A stretch of 64,000 nt of DNA from the NCBI GenBank assembly GCA_000621425.1, contig JHYJ01000007.1, positions 124,001-188,000 on the forward strand, written 5' to 3'. The position numbers and the translations under genes were made by a program. Positions 34,368-42,724 of the stretch are shown piece by piece (position 1 is the stretch's first letter; each line of letters opens with the position of its first letter). The notes under the pieces were generated by a model. The model made no database searches and had not been told where the DNA came from. It saw only the letters and a program-made list of their open reading frames with translations. This DNA is from Lachnospiraceae bacterium AB2028. GTDB lineage: Bacteria; Bacillota; Clostridia; Lachnospirales; Lachnospiraceae.

Positions 34368-34402
34368 TCTGTTTCCCCACGTAGTACTATATATACTGTC
34401 TC

Positions 34403-34732
34403 TTATACCCATCTTTCCCTGTTTCTGTCTCCCGGTTCTGACCAGTAATCTATATCCATGCAGGCACGCTCCAGGTCACTCATGTCATCCTCACCGGCAG
34501 AATTGTCAAAACCTTCTGATAGCTTTGCACGAACTGCTGCAAGCCTTTCACACACGGCCGCTTCATCTATAAAATCCGTGGTTTCTTTTTCGTATTCAAG
34601 TCTGCTACCGTCAATCTTATCTGCATAGTAACTTCCCATCTGATGTAATGATACCAGGATATAATCAATTTCCTTTAAAACATTCACTACATCTTCACCG
34701 GTATATGTTATTTTTTCATTACTTTTATTCAA
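34403..34732 (-). CDS. Small acidic protein of unknown function
   Basis: 109 aa with inferred TTG start at 34732 (GGTGAG five bases upstream; there is no ATG before residue 32). Mostly helical, acidic and cytosolic, with an IDEAAVCERLAAVRAKLSEGF segment (given as IDEAAVCERLAAVRAKL) and an ACMDIDYW motif near the end. No known family recognised. Its end overlaps one possible start of the downstream DUF7660-like gene. Confidence 0.5.
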   Translation of the reverse strand: MNKSNEKITYTGEDVVNVLKEIDYILVSLHQMGSYYADKIDGSRLEYEKETTDFIDEAAVCERLAAVRAKLSEGFDNSAGEDDMSDLERACMDIDYWSEPGDRNRERWV

Positions 34733-34764
34733 CTGATCTCACCCCAAGAACTATCCCGCCGTAT

Positions 34765-35058
34765 TCAGGTAATCTCCTCATCACCTACAGCCGGTGCTGC
34801 ACCACCACACTCCGGACACCACTGTTCATCATCAATCATACGATATGTTTCCCATTTATATCCGCACTCACTACAGGTATGGTTTCGCCTAATAGGAGGT
34901 GGACCATATACACACTCCGCCGGTTCAAATATATATTTGGGCTTACCGTTTTCCTTTCCGCAGAAACGGCAGTGCTTGTCACTTTCCCTATAGGGTTTCC
35001 CGCAGTTCGCACAGACTGCTCTTTTAGGTTCTCTGTTAAATAATCCGGATAAAACCAT
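34765..35058 (-). CDS. Small double zinc-ribbon protein
   Basis: 97 aa, ATG 35058 after AAGGAG. Four CxxC pairs: CANC near 16, CRFC near 30, CSEC near 62 and CPEC near 81, forming two zinc ribbons joined by a Pro-rich linker (CVYGPPPIRR). It is likely a metal-binding adaptor or nucleic-acid-binding protein. The N-terminal ribbon resembles the one in the large protein at the left end of the window. No other domain. Confidence 0.7.
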   Translation of the reverse strand: MVLSGLFNREPKRAVCANCGKPYRESDKHCRFCGKENGKPKYIFEPAECVYGPPPIRRNHTCSECGYKWETYRMIDDEQWCPECGGAAPAVGDEEIT

Positions 35059-35085
35059 AGTGCATCTCCTTAAAATACAAGTCTA

Positions 35086-35352
35086 TCAATACGCTCCGAA
35101 ACCTCTTTCACCATCCTTTACCGGTATCTCTGTTACATCCATACTTTCTATCTGCACGAACCTGCCGGCAGCAATTGTGCGGATCACAGCATCTATCTGC
35201 TGCTCCGTTCCCTGAATCTCCATGCTGACACTTCCGTCATATTCATTTCTCGCCCATCCGGTGCATCCGGCCTCATGGGCGCCCATTCCGGCACGATACC
35301 TAAATCCGACTCCCTGAACCTGTCCGTGGAAAACGATATGTTTCCGTATCAT
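35086..35352 (-). CDS. acyP: Acylphosphatase
   Basis: 88 aa from ATG 35352 (AGGAA seven bases upstream), 1 base after the previous gene's TGA. The acylphosphatase signature GQVQGVGFRYR is at about 10-20, containing the catalytic Arg, and GWARNEYDGSVSMEIQG near 32-48 contains the catalytic Asn. It hydrolyses acyl phosphates such as carbamoyl phosphate and 1,3-bisphosphoglycerate. Full length for the family, ending in the typical G-F-x-x-Y. Confidence 0.93.
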   Translation of the reverse strand: MIRKHIVFHGQVQGVGFRYRAGMGAHEAGCTGWARNEYDGSVSMEIQGTEQQIDAVIRTIAAGRFVQIESMDVTEIPVKDGERGFGAY

Positions 35353-35353
35353 A

Positions 35354-35602
35354 TCAATATTCCTTATCCACCTTATCCAGACCGTAAAGCTCCTTGAATT
35401 CAGCCAGATCATCATTATTCCTGATCAGCATGACTTCATGAAATTCCCCGGTCTTTTTATTCTTAAAACCCGCCACCTGCTCTCCGGTACATATGGATGC
35501 GTGTATAACTGGCCGTTCATTGTCCGAATCATATTCGTATGGCAGCGCAGGCTTGTTTTTATGTTTAAATAAATATGAAAAAAAATTATTCGTTCCAGCC
35601 AT
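35354..35602 (-). CDS. Small conserved-looking protein of unknown function
   Basis: 82 aa from ATG 35602 (AAGG eight bases upstream; ATG 35608 is too close to it). It begins MAGTNNFFSYLFKHK, then PVIHASICTGEQVAGFKNKKTGEFHEVMLIRN (given as VIHASICTGEQVAGFKNKK and GEFHEVMLIRN) and ends NDDLAEFKELYGLDKVDKEY. Small proteins with this EVMLIRNDxDLxEFxxxYG ending occur in Lachnospiraceae, sometimes mislabelled aspartate dehydrogenase; there is no Rossmann motif here. It overlaps the 38-aa ORF upstream by 17 bp and the acylphosphatase start follows immediately. Confidence 0.6.
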   Translation of the reverse strand: MAGTNNFFSYLFKHKNKPALPYEYDSDNERPVIHASICTGEQVAGFKNKKTGEFHEVMLIRNNDDLAEFKELYGLDKVDKEY

Positions 35603-35702
35603 TCTCATAGCCTTCTTTCAGGTAGGCCTCAAGCATCTCCATTGGCCTGTTTTCCTTTTTTCCTTTCAACTCACGCTGATGACGGTTATTTTTTAAGTTC
35701 AC
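35586..35702 (-). CDS. Possible 38-aa microprotein coupled to the SMI1/KNR4 gene
   Basis: A GTG at 35702 overlaps the SMI1 gene's TGA (GTGA). The frame encodes 38 residues including HQRELKGKKENRP and MEMLEAYLKEGYENGW, then TAA. It bridges the 97-bp gap between two genes and overlaps the next start by 17 bp. A shorter start at ATG 35643-35637 would leave about 18 residues. It has coding-like composition; no ribosome site is obvious, so translation would rely on coupling. Confidence 0.4.
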   Translation of the reverse strand: MNLKNNRHQRELKGKKENRPMEMLEAYLKEGYENGWNE

Positions 35703-36637
35703 TTCACCGAATCAGCTGACTTCAGATAATCCGGCAGATAAGATCCTTCCTCTATATCATCCGTCCCCAGCAGGATAACTTCCTCACCATCGTATTCCCC
35801 GATATAAAAATCATCACTGCACACAATACGGGTAAAACGATTAAAGAACTCGCACAGATTTTCTGCAAGAACTATCTTGCCTTCTTCATCCCTTCCAAAA
35901 TTAATGACGTGTCCAATGGTGCCATCTCCATCAGGTTCAAGATCTACACCTATGAAATTCCCGCCACCATCCGAAGCGATAGGTATCCGTTTTGTACCGG
36001 CGTAACTCCGGCGCCATTCAGAACGCAGGGACTCAAGGCTAAGGAACTGAAAACCGAGCATCATGCCACAGACTGCCCCGGCATCATCGCCGTCATTTGC
36101 AAGGTAAAGACCTTTTAACTCATCAGGAAATTGAACACCGAGTTCTGTTTCAGCAGCCTTGATATCATCTGCTGATGCACCGACCCTAAGATTCCCCCGA
36201 AGGGACGGCAGCTTTTCGCAAAGCTTTTCTACATAAGTATTCCACTCCTTATTTTCAATCGGTACCTCTGCCTTAGCACTCTTCTTTTTAATTACATCGA
36301 TTCCCTTTTTGAAACAGAATGCTCCCACCCCGCAGAAGGGTACAAAAATCAAAAGCGCCTGAAGTATATACTGCAGCCTGGTAATCCCCACCATAAGCAC
36401 TGCCAGACTGAAACCGACAAGCAGAATCCCTATTTTTTCGAGAATGACACCGGGAATAGCGCTATCGTTTTTCAGTCCCAATATGGACATGATCATAAAT
36501 CCGGCTGCAATGCCTGCTATCATTAAGCTAAATAAAGCAACTGTTAATTCAGACAGTGATGCTACTGCCAATATCACAAAAAGCGCCATTACCGGAACAG
36601 ATAATATGATTGTCAAAATAAAATAGATTTTTTTCAT
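35699..36637 (-). CDS. Membrane protein with C-terminal SMI1/KNR4 (SUKH) domain
   Basis: 312 aa, ATG 36637 overlapping the upstream stop as ATGA. Four TM helices lie in the first 110 residues, then a cytosolic SMI1/KNR4 domain (about 135-290): LRVGASADDIKAAETELGVQFPDELKGLYLANDGDD (shown as IKAAETELGVQFPDELKGLY), an IPIASDGGGNFIGVDL strand pair and FGRDEEGKIVLAENLCEFFNRF. SUKH-superfamily domains are frequent immunity proteins against polymorphic toxins and also occur in regulatory proteins. A membrane-tethered version is unusual. No toxin gene is adjacent. Confidence 0.85.
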   Translation of the reverse strand: MKKIYFILTIILSVPVMALFVILAVASLSELTVALFSLMIAGIAAGFMIMSILGLKNDSAIPGVILEKIGILLVGFSLAVLMVGITRLQYILQALLIFVPFCGVGAFCFKKGIDVIKKKSAKAEVPIENKEWNTYVEKLCEKLPSLRGNLRVGASADDIKAAETELGVQFPDELKGLYLANDGDDAGAVCGMMLGFQFLSLESLRSEWRRSYAGTKRIPIASDGGGNFIGVDLEPDGDGTIGHVINFGRDEEGKIVLAENLCEFFNRFTRIVCSDDFYIGEYDGEEVILLGTDDIEEGSYLPDYLKSADSVK

Positions 36638-37026
36638 TCAATCACCAGCTTAATATAGGTCTTCCCGTCTCTCTCTTCAGCCCTGTTATAGACATGCTTC
36701 CCGACTATCTGAAGCAGGTTTTCTATATCCTCTATACCAGCGCCGCTAAACTCCAGATAACATGTATTACTGCTTCCGTCGTTAAGTTCAGTATAAAAAT
36801 CTTCCACCGCTACATAGAATTTATCCAGAACATCCTCAAGGGGATACTGGGATATATCACCGGAATCAGCGCCTTCCTCAAATTCCGGTTCCTGTTCAAA
36901 TGACAGGGATGTCACATACGATTCCGCATTCATAAAAGAGTCAAATGTCTTATATATGTTTGCTTTCACCTCAACATAATCATCACTGCTGTATTTTTCT
37001 GCTTTGTAGATCTGAATGTTTTTCAT
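36634..37026 (-). CDS. Acidic cytosolic protein of unknown function
   Basis: 130 aa, ATG 37026 with AAAGGAGC. Starts MKNIQIYKAEKYSSDDY, contains LEDVLDKFYVAVEDFYTEL and CYLEFSGAGIEDIENLLQIVGKHVYNR (given as YLEFSGAGIEDIENLLQIVG). The alternating strand/helix pattern suggests a small alpha/beta fold. It is coupled to the downstream SMI1/KNR4 membrane protein by a 4-bp overlap, so the two probably work together. Its family is not recognised. Confidence 0.65.
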   Translation of the reverse strand: MKNIQIYKAEKYSSDDYVEVKANIYKTFDSFMNAESYVTSLSFEQEPEFEEGADSGDISQYPLEDVLDKFYVAVEDFYTELNDGSSNTCYLEFSGAGIEDIENLLQIVGKHVYNRAEERDGKTYIKLVIE

Positions 37027-37105
37027 ACTGCTCCTTTCCGTGTATTTCCCAACCGCGCGCTGATTAATGCTTATTTATTATATCCCGCAACATCTATCCT
37101 ATACA

Positions 37106-37471
37106 CTAAACTGTCTCATCCGGATAATCATAAAATCCACCCTTGTGGAAGTTCTCATTTCCAAGCTGTTTGGCAGTCAGCTTAAATATCACGCAACCGT
37201 CAGGACAGACAACAGTCTTGGAATACTTACCGTCACCGCCTAAATTTTCCAGATTGCCTCCGCTTCTTACAGCTTCCATCAATGGATAGAGCATCATCAT
37301 TGTCTTGGAGCAGATGCCAAATCCCTCATCATTAACAGGACAGCCGTATGTACAGGTATACTTGTCCCCTATTTCTTCACCGTTACGGCAGTAGCGCTCC
37401 GTATGGTCGCTGTGAAGGAATCCGGTTACTTCTACAGTAAATTCATATTCTTCGTCATACCATTTTTTCAT
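37106..37471 (-). CDS. TIGR04076-family protein
   Basis: 121 aa, ATG 37471 after AAGGAG. Features of the TIGR04076 group: Cys-rich middle (CTYGCPVNDEGFGIC), helix MMMLYPLMEAVRSGG and the CPDGCVIFKLTA strand. The conserved cysteines could bind metal, but no biochemical role is established. It stands between the immunity-like small genes and the esterase gene, with short gaps on both sides. Confidence 0.75.
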   Translation of the reverse strand: MKKWYDEEYEFTVEVTGFLHSDHTERYCRNGEEIGDKYTCTYGCPVNDEGFGICSKTMMMLYPLMEAVRSGGNLENLGGDGKYSKTVVCPDGCVIFKLTAKQLGNENFHKGGFYDYPDETV

Positions 37472-37512
37472 TTTGTATTCTCCTTATAGTGATGGTTTTC
37501 TTACGATTAAAA

Positions 37513-38640
37513 TTAAAACTTTTCTATCATTAAGCAATCCGATTCCGGAAAATCAGGTTCAGGTTTGCTGTGTTTCAAATATGCATCAAAAAACTCCAGA
37601 TGACATTTGCATACATTCTCATGAGCAAGATCGGGATCAAGCTTTCCGACCATCATACTTACAGGAATGACATGCTTTAAGTCCGAAAAGCCTAGGTGCT
37701 GCATATTTTCAAAGATGATCCGGTAGGCAGGTGCTTTCTTCTGTACAAAACCACGATATATCAAAGGAACATTCGGACGGCAGTTTATCTGAAGGTATGG
37801 CCTCTTCATGATTTTCCCGTCATGATCACCGAACAAAGCACCGTCAAGATTTGCAGCACACACAAATTCAGGATCATCCTGACACAATGCGTACGCTACG
37901 GCCCCGCCCATTGAATGACCGGCTGCTCCGATACCACAGTCAAAATCTATGAAATCACTCAGATTTTCCTTAGCATATTTTACAGCCGCATAAACATCTT
38001 TTTCCCATTCCGGGATACGGCCATTTAAATATCCGGCACTGCCCTTCTGCCATTTATCTATGGCACTTACCCTGTCCTCCAGGCTTCCTTTGAACTTTTT
38101 AAGACGATTCATTTCACAGACAACTTTTAATGTGCTTTTGTTGTACATCCATTTCTTGATTTTATTTTCAAACAGTACATTCGTCCCGTCATCAAATTCA
38201 GTAGCGACGGCTTCATGGGAATGGGCGACGGACATGACCACATAGCCATGAGACGCCAGTTCGAGACAGAGAAAGGAATTGCCTTCCCTATATGAATAGT
38301 ATCCGTGATTAAAAACGATCAGCGGAAATTTTGTTTCCGGTACATGGGGAGCATTACGATAGCAGTTGGATCTGTTTTCTCCTTTGGCTTCACTCTTGTC
38401 ATAATCCACTTTCACCATGAAGGCCTTGCTAATTCCTTCAGCCATTACATGGCTTATGTTTTGTTCTTTTTCCAGCCCCGTAACACTTTCTTTTTCCACA
38501 GGATAGTAAACCCTTACCGCAACACTACGCATTTCATCTTCATGTTCGGGAAGTGTTTCTTTTCTGTCGTTATATACAGTGTAGGTCAATGTACCTACTG
38601 CATATTTTCCTTTGGGTTCCGGTGTCTGATATTTTTTCAT
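37513..38640 (-). CDS. Alpha/beta hydrolase, PAF-acetylhydrolase-like
   Basis: 375 aa. Alpha/beta-hydrolase fold with oxyanion strand FPLIVFNHGYYSYREG near 105-120 and nucleophile elbow GHSMGG (Ser243). A later Asp in AANLDGALFGD near 265 and a His in MQHLGFSD near 318 complete a likely triad. The family resemblance is to platelet-activating-factor acetylhydrolase isoform II/plasma type, which cleaves short acyl esters from oxidised phospholipids; bacterial members act on diverse esters. No signal peptide, so intracellular. The ribosome site is poor, which leaves the exact start slightly uncertain. Confidence 0.85.
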   Translation of the reverse strand: MKKYQTPEPKGKYAVGTLTYTVYNDRKETLPEHEDEMRSVAVRVYYPVEKESVTGLEKEQNISHVMAEGISKAFMVKVDYDKSEAKGENRSNCYRNAPHVPETKFPLIVFNHGYYSYREGNSFLCLELASHGYVVMSVAHSHEAVATEFDDGTNVLFENKIKKWMYNKSTLKVVCEMNRLKKFKGSLEDRVSAIDKWQKGSAGYLNGRIPEWEKDVYAAVKYAKENLSDFIDFDCGIGAAGHSMGGAVAYALCQDDPEFVCAANLDGALFGDHDGKIMKRPYLQINCRPNVPLIYRGFVQKKAPAYRIIFENMQHLGFSDLKHVIPVSMMVGKLDPDLAHENVCKCHLEFFDAYLKHSKPEPDFPESDCLMIEKF

Positions 38641-38669
38641 TTTTTTAGATCATTCCCAGTTGAACCTGC

Positions 38670-39926
38670 CTATTCGACGGCGTTTTCATCTTCAATCGTC
38701 ACTTCAGCATTTAAAGATTGTATCTCACCCGTCTCAATGTCATAGTCCACATCATAGGAAATAGACCGCATATAATTATAAAAGGCTTCCATATCACCGG
38801 GACTGCTTAATTCTTCCGTGCAGTAACCTGACGCACTGCAGGGTATCATCTGCCATGTCACATAATCCGAAAGATCATCAGCACCTGCTGCCTCGGCAGC
38901 CTCCATATCAATGGTCGCCCGGATAAAAGCAGTCCTGCTGATGGTTTTATTGAAGACGAAATTTCCAAGACTGTAAAATATCGGCCTGCCCTGGTAATAC
39001 TCCACTCCCTGCATTACATGGGGATGCGAGCCGATGATGGCATCTGCCCCCGAATCTATCAAGAGCTGGGCAAGGCTCCGCTCATAGCTTTCCGGATGCT
39101 CTGCACGCTCAATCCCCCAGTGAAGATAGATCATCAGGTAGTCGCACTCCTTAGCCTTTTCTTCGACCACCTGTGCAAGATAAGCAGGATCATAGGCAGG
39201 TAGCATTCCCGGCTGACGGTTTAGTACATTCCACTCCACAGTCGGATAAACTCGGGAAGCAGCCATATAACCTATCTTGTAGCCGTTTACATCCACAGTT
39301 ATCATCTCGGCGGCGCGCTCCTCTGTCTCACCGGCTCCCATGTAGGCAATCTCTGCATCGTCCAACGTGACAAAGGTATCAGAAAGAGCCACTGTTCCGT
39401 AATCAAGTGCATGGTTATTTGCAAGACTTACCAGGTCCACTCCCATCTCTTTTAAAAGACTTACATCCGCAGGATCAGCCCTGAAGGTATACTGCTTATC
39501 CTCAGGGGCTCCACCGGTACTAAAACAAAACTCATTATTTATCACTGTATAGTCAGCACCCGTTAATTCCTTCAGAAGTTTTTCTCCTATGACTCCGTTC
39601 ACTCCGGAAGACCTGTATGTATTTGTCACTCCGCTCTGCAGGCACACATCTCCTGTATAGACAATAGTATATGTTGATACTATAGGAATCTCAGGCTCTT
39701 CCTCCTGCTCAGGTAGCTCATCTTCTGAAACAGTTTCGTTTTCAGACACGCCAAGCGAAGATTCAGTCTCTATAGTAGTTTCCTGTTCCTCTACTCCAAT
39801 CTGTGAAGAATCCAAACTCACCGTCTGGACCTCTTCCGGCACTTCAGCAGGTGTTTCTGACTGCTCGCAGCCCACAAGCACGGTAAGCACTCCAAGCAGA
39901 ATAAAAAAATTTCTTTTCTTAAGCAT
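38670..39926 (-). CDS. CapA-family lipoprotein (PGA_cap metallophosphatase-like)
   Basis: 418 aa from ATG 39926, chosen because AGAGGG lies eight bases upstream and the protein then begins with a lipoprotein signal (MLKKRNF, hydrophobic core, lipobox VLVGC with Cys near 18). A Glu-rich linker (about 20-85) leads to the CapA domain with GDVCLQSG, VINNEFCFS, SLANNHALDYG, IYLHWGIE and IGSHPHVMQG, the metal-binding motifs of the calcineurin-like PGA_cap family. CapA acts in poly-gamma-glutamate capsule anchoring in Bacillus, but here capB/capC are absent, so another surface function is likely. Confidence 0.92.
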   Translation of the reverse strand: MLKKRNFFILLGVLTVLVGCEQSETPAEVPEEVQTVSLDSSQIGVEEQETTIETESSLGVSENETVSEDELPEQEEEPEIPIVSTYTIVYTGDVCLQSGVTNTYRSSGVNGVIGEKLLKELTGADYTVINNEFCFSTGGAPEDKQYTFRADPADVSLLKEMGVDLVSLANNHALDYGTVALSDTFVTLDDAEIAYMGAGETEERAAEMITVDVNGYKIGYMAASRVYPTVEWNVLNRQPGMLPAYDPAYLAQVVEEKAKECDYLMIYLHWGIERAEHPESYERSLAQLLIDSGADAIIGSHPHVMQGVEYYQGRPIFYSLGNFVFNKTISRTAFIRATIDMEAAEAAGADDLSDYVTWQMIPCSASGYCTEELSSPGDMEAFYNYMRSISYDVDYDIETGEIQSLNAEVTIEDENAVE

Positions 39927-40054
39927 TTTTATATCCCTCTGTTTTCCATAATCCGCGCAAATACACTTACGTTCCAATACTCCTGTAGGCATGTGATTTC
40001 AATCGGGCCTGAGGACCGTATCAATCAGATTATGTATTAAACTCAAACAATAAC

Positions 40055-40063
40055 ATTATACCA
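40055..40063 (-). promoter_or_regulatory. Extended -10 promoter for the CapA-like gene
   Basis: Minus strand TGGTATAAT (40063-40055), about 125 bases before the start. The -35 region is poor. It is the same TGGTATAAT form as at the phosphohexomutase gene. Confidence 0.5.
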
Positions 40064-40122
40064 AAATGAGATTTCTATTGATGTATTTTTCATTGACAAT
40101 GAAAGCTTAAGCTGAATATCCG

Positions 40123-40157
40123 CAATAAAAATAAGGGCTGCACATTCCGTGCAGCCC
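40123..40157 (-). terminator. Intrinsic terminator of the sugar-utilisation operon
   Basis: Minus strand GGGCTGCAC (40157-40149) pairs with GTGCAGCCC (40143-40135), loop GGAAT, followed by TTATTTTTATTG. It lies 30 bp past the isomerase stop and closes the 17-kb sugar locus. Confidence 0.92.
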
Positions 40158-40186
40158 CGGTAATTAATCAATCTTATCGTTCTCTA

Positions 40187-41671
40187 TCAATCATACGGAT
40201 TTTCCGTAGGATAGCATACACCGGCGGGCTTATTGTAATCAAGATCCTCGATAGGAACTCCGATATACTTAAATACCTCAAACAGAGCCTTACCATAATG
40301 ACCGAATGCTACGGCACCGTGATGAGGGAAGTTCTTCTCTATGAGTACATAGCGATAGAATCGTCCCATCTCCTTGATTGCAAATACACCGATTCCGCCG
40401 AATGATCTGGTAGCAACAGGGAGTACTTCACCCTCTGCCACATAAGCCCTGAGTTTCGTATCAGCGGTAGACTGTAACCTGAAGAATGTGATATCACCGG
40501 GAATAATATCGCCTTCAAGGGTTCCGTTTGTAACTTCAATAGGAAGTGCCCTTGCCATGATCATCTGATACTTCATCTCATGGAATGCAAGTTTTGTCGA
40601 GCAGGTATTTCCGCAGTGGAATCCCATAAATGTATCCGTATGCTTGTAATCGAATTTACCTTCGATAGATTCTTTATACATATCCTTGGGTACAGAGTTG
40701 TTGATATCAAGGAGTGTAACTGCATCTTCGGAAATACAGGTTCCGATAAATTCGCTTAAGCAGCCATAAATATCAACCTCGCAGGATACGGGGATACCGC
40801 GTCCTGTAAGACGGCTGTTTACATAGCAGGGAACAAAACCAAACTGTGTCTGGAATGCGGGCCAGCACTTACCAGCGATAGCTACATACTCCCTGTAGCC
40901 CCTGTGTGACTCTACCCAGTCAAGAAGTGTAAGCTCATACTGTGCAAGCTTTGCAAGTACCTCAGGTTTCTTATTGCCTGCACCGAGTTCTTTCTCCATA
41001 TCAGCAACGACTTCAGGAATACGCTCATCACCTGCATGCTTATTGAATGCCTCAAAAAGATCCAGCTCGGAATTTTCTTCTATCTCAACGCCCAGATCAT
41101 AGAGTGGCTTGATGGGAGCGTTACATGCAAGGAAGTTAAGGGGCCTGGGTCCGAAAGATATGATCTTTAACTTAGAGAGACCTACTATAGCCCTCGCAAT
41201 AGGGATGAACTCATTGATCATCTTTGCGCAGTCTTCAGCATCACCTACAGGATACTTAGGGATATAAGCACCTACATTGCGGAGCTTTAAGTTATAGCTT
41301 GCATTAAGCATTCCGCAATATGCATCTCCTCTTCCGCCGCACAGGTCATTCTGTGTCTCTTCAGCAGCCGCACAGAACATCTTAGGTCCGTCAAAATGCT
41401 TTGCTAAAAGAGTCTCTGAAATCTCGGGGCCAAAGTTGCCGAGATATACGCAGAGTGCATTACAGCCTGCCTTCTTGATATCCTCCAGCGCCTGCACCAT
41501 GTGGATCTCGCTTTCCACGATACAGATAGGGCACTCATAAATGTCAGAAGCATCATACTTTGCCTTATATGCCTCCACCAATGCCTTTCTTCTGTTTACC
41601 GACAAAGACTCCGGGAAACAGTCGCGGCTTACTGCAACGATACCAAGTTTGATCTTAGGAATGTTGTTCAT
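40187..41671 (-). CDS. L-fucose/L-arabinose isomerase-family protein
   Basis: 494 aa, ATG 41671 after AAGGAGG. The sequence is of the FucI-like fold: VYLGNFGPE near 95, SFGPRPLNFLACNAPIKPLYD near 185-205 (given as FGPRPLNFLACNAPIKPLY), and likely metal ligands in SCEVDIYG, VTLLDINN and GFHCGNT near 310, 335 and 365. It interconverts an aldose and its ketose, most likely L-arabinose to L-ribulose given araD and an FGGY kinase upstream. It is not a classical AraA, so it may be a non-orthologous replacement. Last gene before the operon terminator. An alternative substrate is L-fucose or D-arabinose. Confidence 0.85.
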   Translation of the reverse strand: MNNIPKIKLGIVAVSRDCFPESLSVNRRKALVEAYKAKYDASDIYECPICIVESEIHMVQALEDIKKAGCNALCVYLGNFGPEISETLLAKHFDGPKMFCAAAEETQNDLCGGRGDAYCGMLNASYNLKLRNVGAYIPKYPVGDAEDCAKMINEFIPIARAIVGLSKLKIISFGPRPLNFLACNAPIKPLYDLGVEIEENSELDLFEAFNKHAGDERIPEVVADMEKELGAGNKKPEVLAKLAQYELTLLDWVESHRGYREYVAIAGKCWPAFQTQFGFVPCYVNSRLTGRGIPVSCEVDIYGCLSEFIGTCISEDAVTLLDINNSVPKDMYKESIEGKFDYKHTDTFMGFHCGNTCSTKLAFHEMKYQMIMARALPIEVTNGTLEGDIIPGDITFFRLQSTADTKLRAYVAEGEVLPVATRSFGGIGVFAIKEMGRFYRYVLIEKNFPHHGAVAFGHYGKALFEVFKYIGVPIEDLDYNKPAGVCYPTENPYD

Positions 41672-41734
41672 CTTTTTGCCTCCTTGTTTTAAATTATATT
41701 AGGTTGTCGTTCCTTGAATGACTATACTTATAAA

Positions 41735-41773
41735 CTTCCCCGCACCGATAGATTGCCTAACAGTGCGGGGAGT
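41735..41773. repeat. Intergenic hairpin, member of the CCGATAG-loop family
   Basis: CCCCGCAC (41738-41745) pairs perfectly with GTGCGGGG (41763-41770), extended by ACT/AGT. Loop CGATAGATTGCCTAACA. The loop sequence is shared with the hairpins at 54792-54848 and 57995-58025, while the stem differs. On the minus strand the tail is AAGTTTATAAG, so it is at most a weak terminator between the transketolase and isomerase genes. Confidence 0.7.
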
Positions 41774-41791
41774 CTAATAGTTCACTATATA

Positions 41792-42724
41792 TCAAACGAA
41801 AGACTTTACACCCTCTGCGATGCCTTCAGCATCCAGCTTATATTTGTGGAGGAGTTCTGCAGCGGTACCGGACTCACCGAATACATCCTGCATTCCGATC
41901 TTCTTAAGGACAGCGCCGCCGTTTTCTGCAATGACATCGGCAACAGCACTTCCAAGACCGCCGATAACAGAATGCTCTTCAACAGTCACTACCTTGCCGG
42001 TCTTCTTCGCGGATGCAAGTACCAGTTCCTTATCAAGAGGCTTGATTGTGTGGATGTTGATAACCTCAGCATCGATTCCGTCAGCCGCAAGAGCCTTTGC
42101 TGCCTCAAGTGCGCCGCTTACGCATACACCTGTTGCGATGATGCTAACATCCTTACCTTCCTTAAGCAGAACACCCTTTCCGATTTCAAACTTATAATCA
42201 GGGGTATCATTTATCACGGGAACTGCAGCTCTTCCGAATCTCATATATACAGGTCCCACATATTCAGCAGCAGCCTTTACGCAGGCCCTTGCCTCTATAT
42301 CATCAGAAGGACACATCACTACCATCCCCGGAATATTTCTCATTAAGGCAATATCCTCGTTGCACTGATGGGAAGCTCCGTCCTCACCGACCGTGATACC
42401 TGCATGTGTTCCGCCAATCTTTACGTTGAGATGGGGGTATCCAATGGAATTCCTTACTTGCTCATATGCACGCCCTGTAGCGAACATTGCAAATGATGAG
42501 CAGAAAGGTATAAGTCCTGTTGTGGAAAGACCTGCCGCAATACCCATCATATTGCACTCAGCGATACCGCAGTCTATATGTCTGTCCGGAAATGCCTTTT
42601 TGAATATGCCTGTTTTTGTTGCACCTGCAAGATCGGCATCCAGCACATAGACTTTATCATTAACTTTTCCGAGTTCAACTAAAGCGTTGCCGTAACTCTC
42701 TCTTGTAGCTATTTTATCAGACAT
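41792..42724 (-). CDS. Transketolase, C-terminal subunit
   Basis: 310 aa, covering the pyrimidine-binding and C-terminal domains. The catalytic Glu of the TPP site is in CGIAECNMMG near 56 (usually GIAEQNM), and EDGASHQCNEDIALMR near 114 and CPSDDIEAR near 137 fit the transketolase/DXS superfamily. It acts with the separately encoded N-terminal subunit, overlapping it by 8 bp, to form one active site. It moves two-carbon units between sugar phosphates and consumes the xylulose-5-phosphate made by AraD. AAGGAAT provides the ribosome site inside the upstream gene. Confidence 0.95.
   Translation of the reverse strand: MSDKIATRESYGNALVELGKVNDKVYVLDADLAGATKTGIFKKAFPDRHIDCGIAECNMMGIAAGLSTTGLIPFCSSFAMFATGRAYEQVRNSIGYPHLNVKIGGTHAGITVGEDGASHQCNEDIALMRNIPGMVVMCPSDDIEARACVKAAAEYVGPVYMRFGRAAVPVINDTPDYKFEIGKGVLLKEGKDVSIIATGVCVSGALEAAKALAADGIDAEVINIHTIKPLDKELVLASAKKTGKVVTVEEHSVIGGLGSAVADVIAENGGAVLKKIGMQDVFGESGTAAELLHKYKLDAEGIAEGVKSFV

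Noticed and set aside
41714-42346. Plus-strand frame of about 210 codons opposite the transketolase C-terminal subunit
   Set aside because: Antisense shadow of a well-defined gene; Cys- and Tyr-rich nonsense composition.
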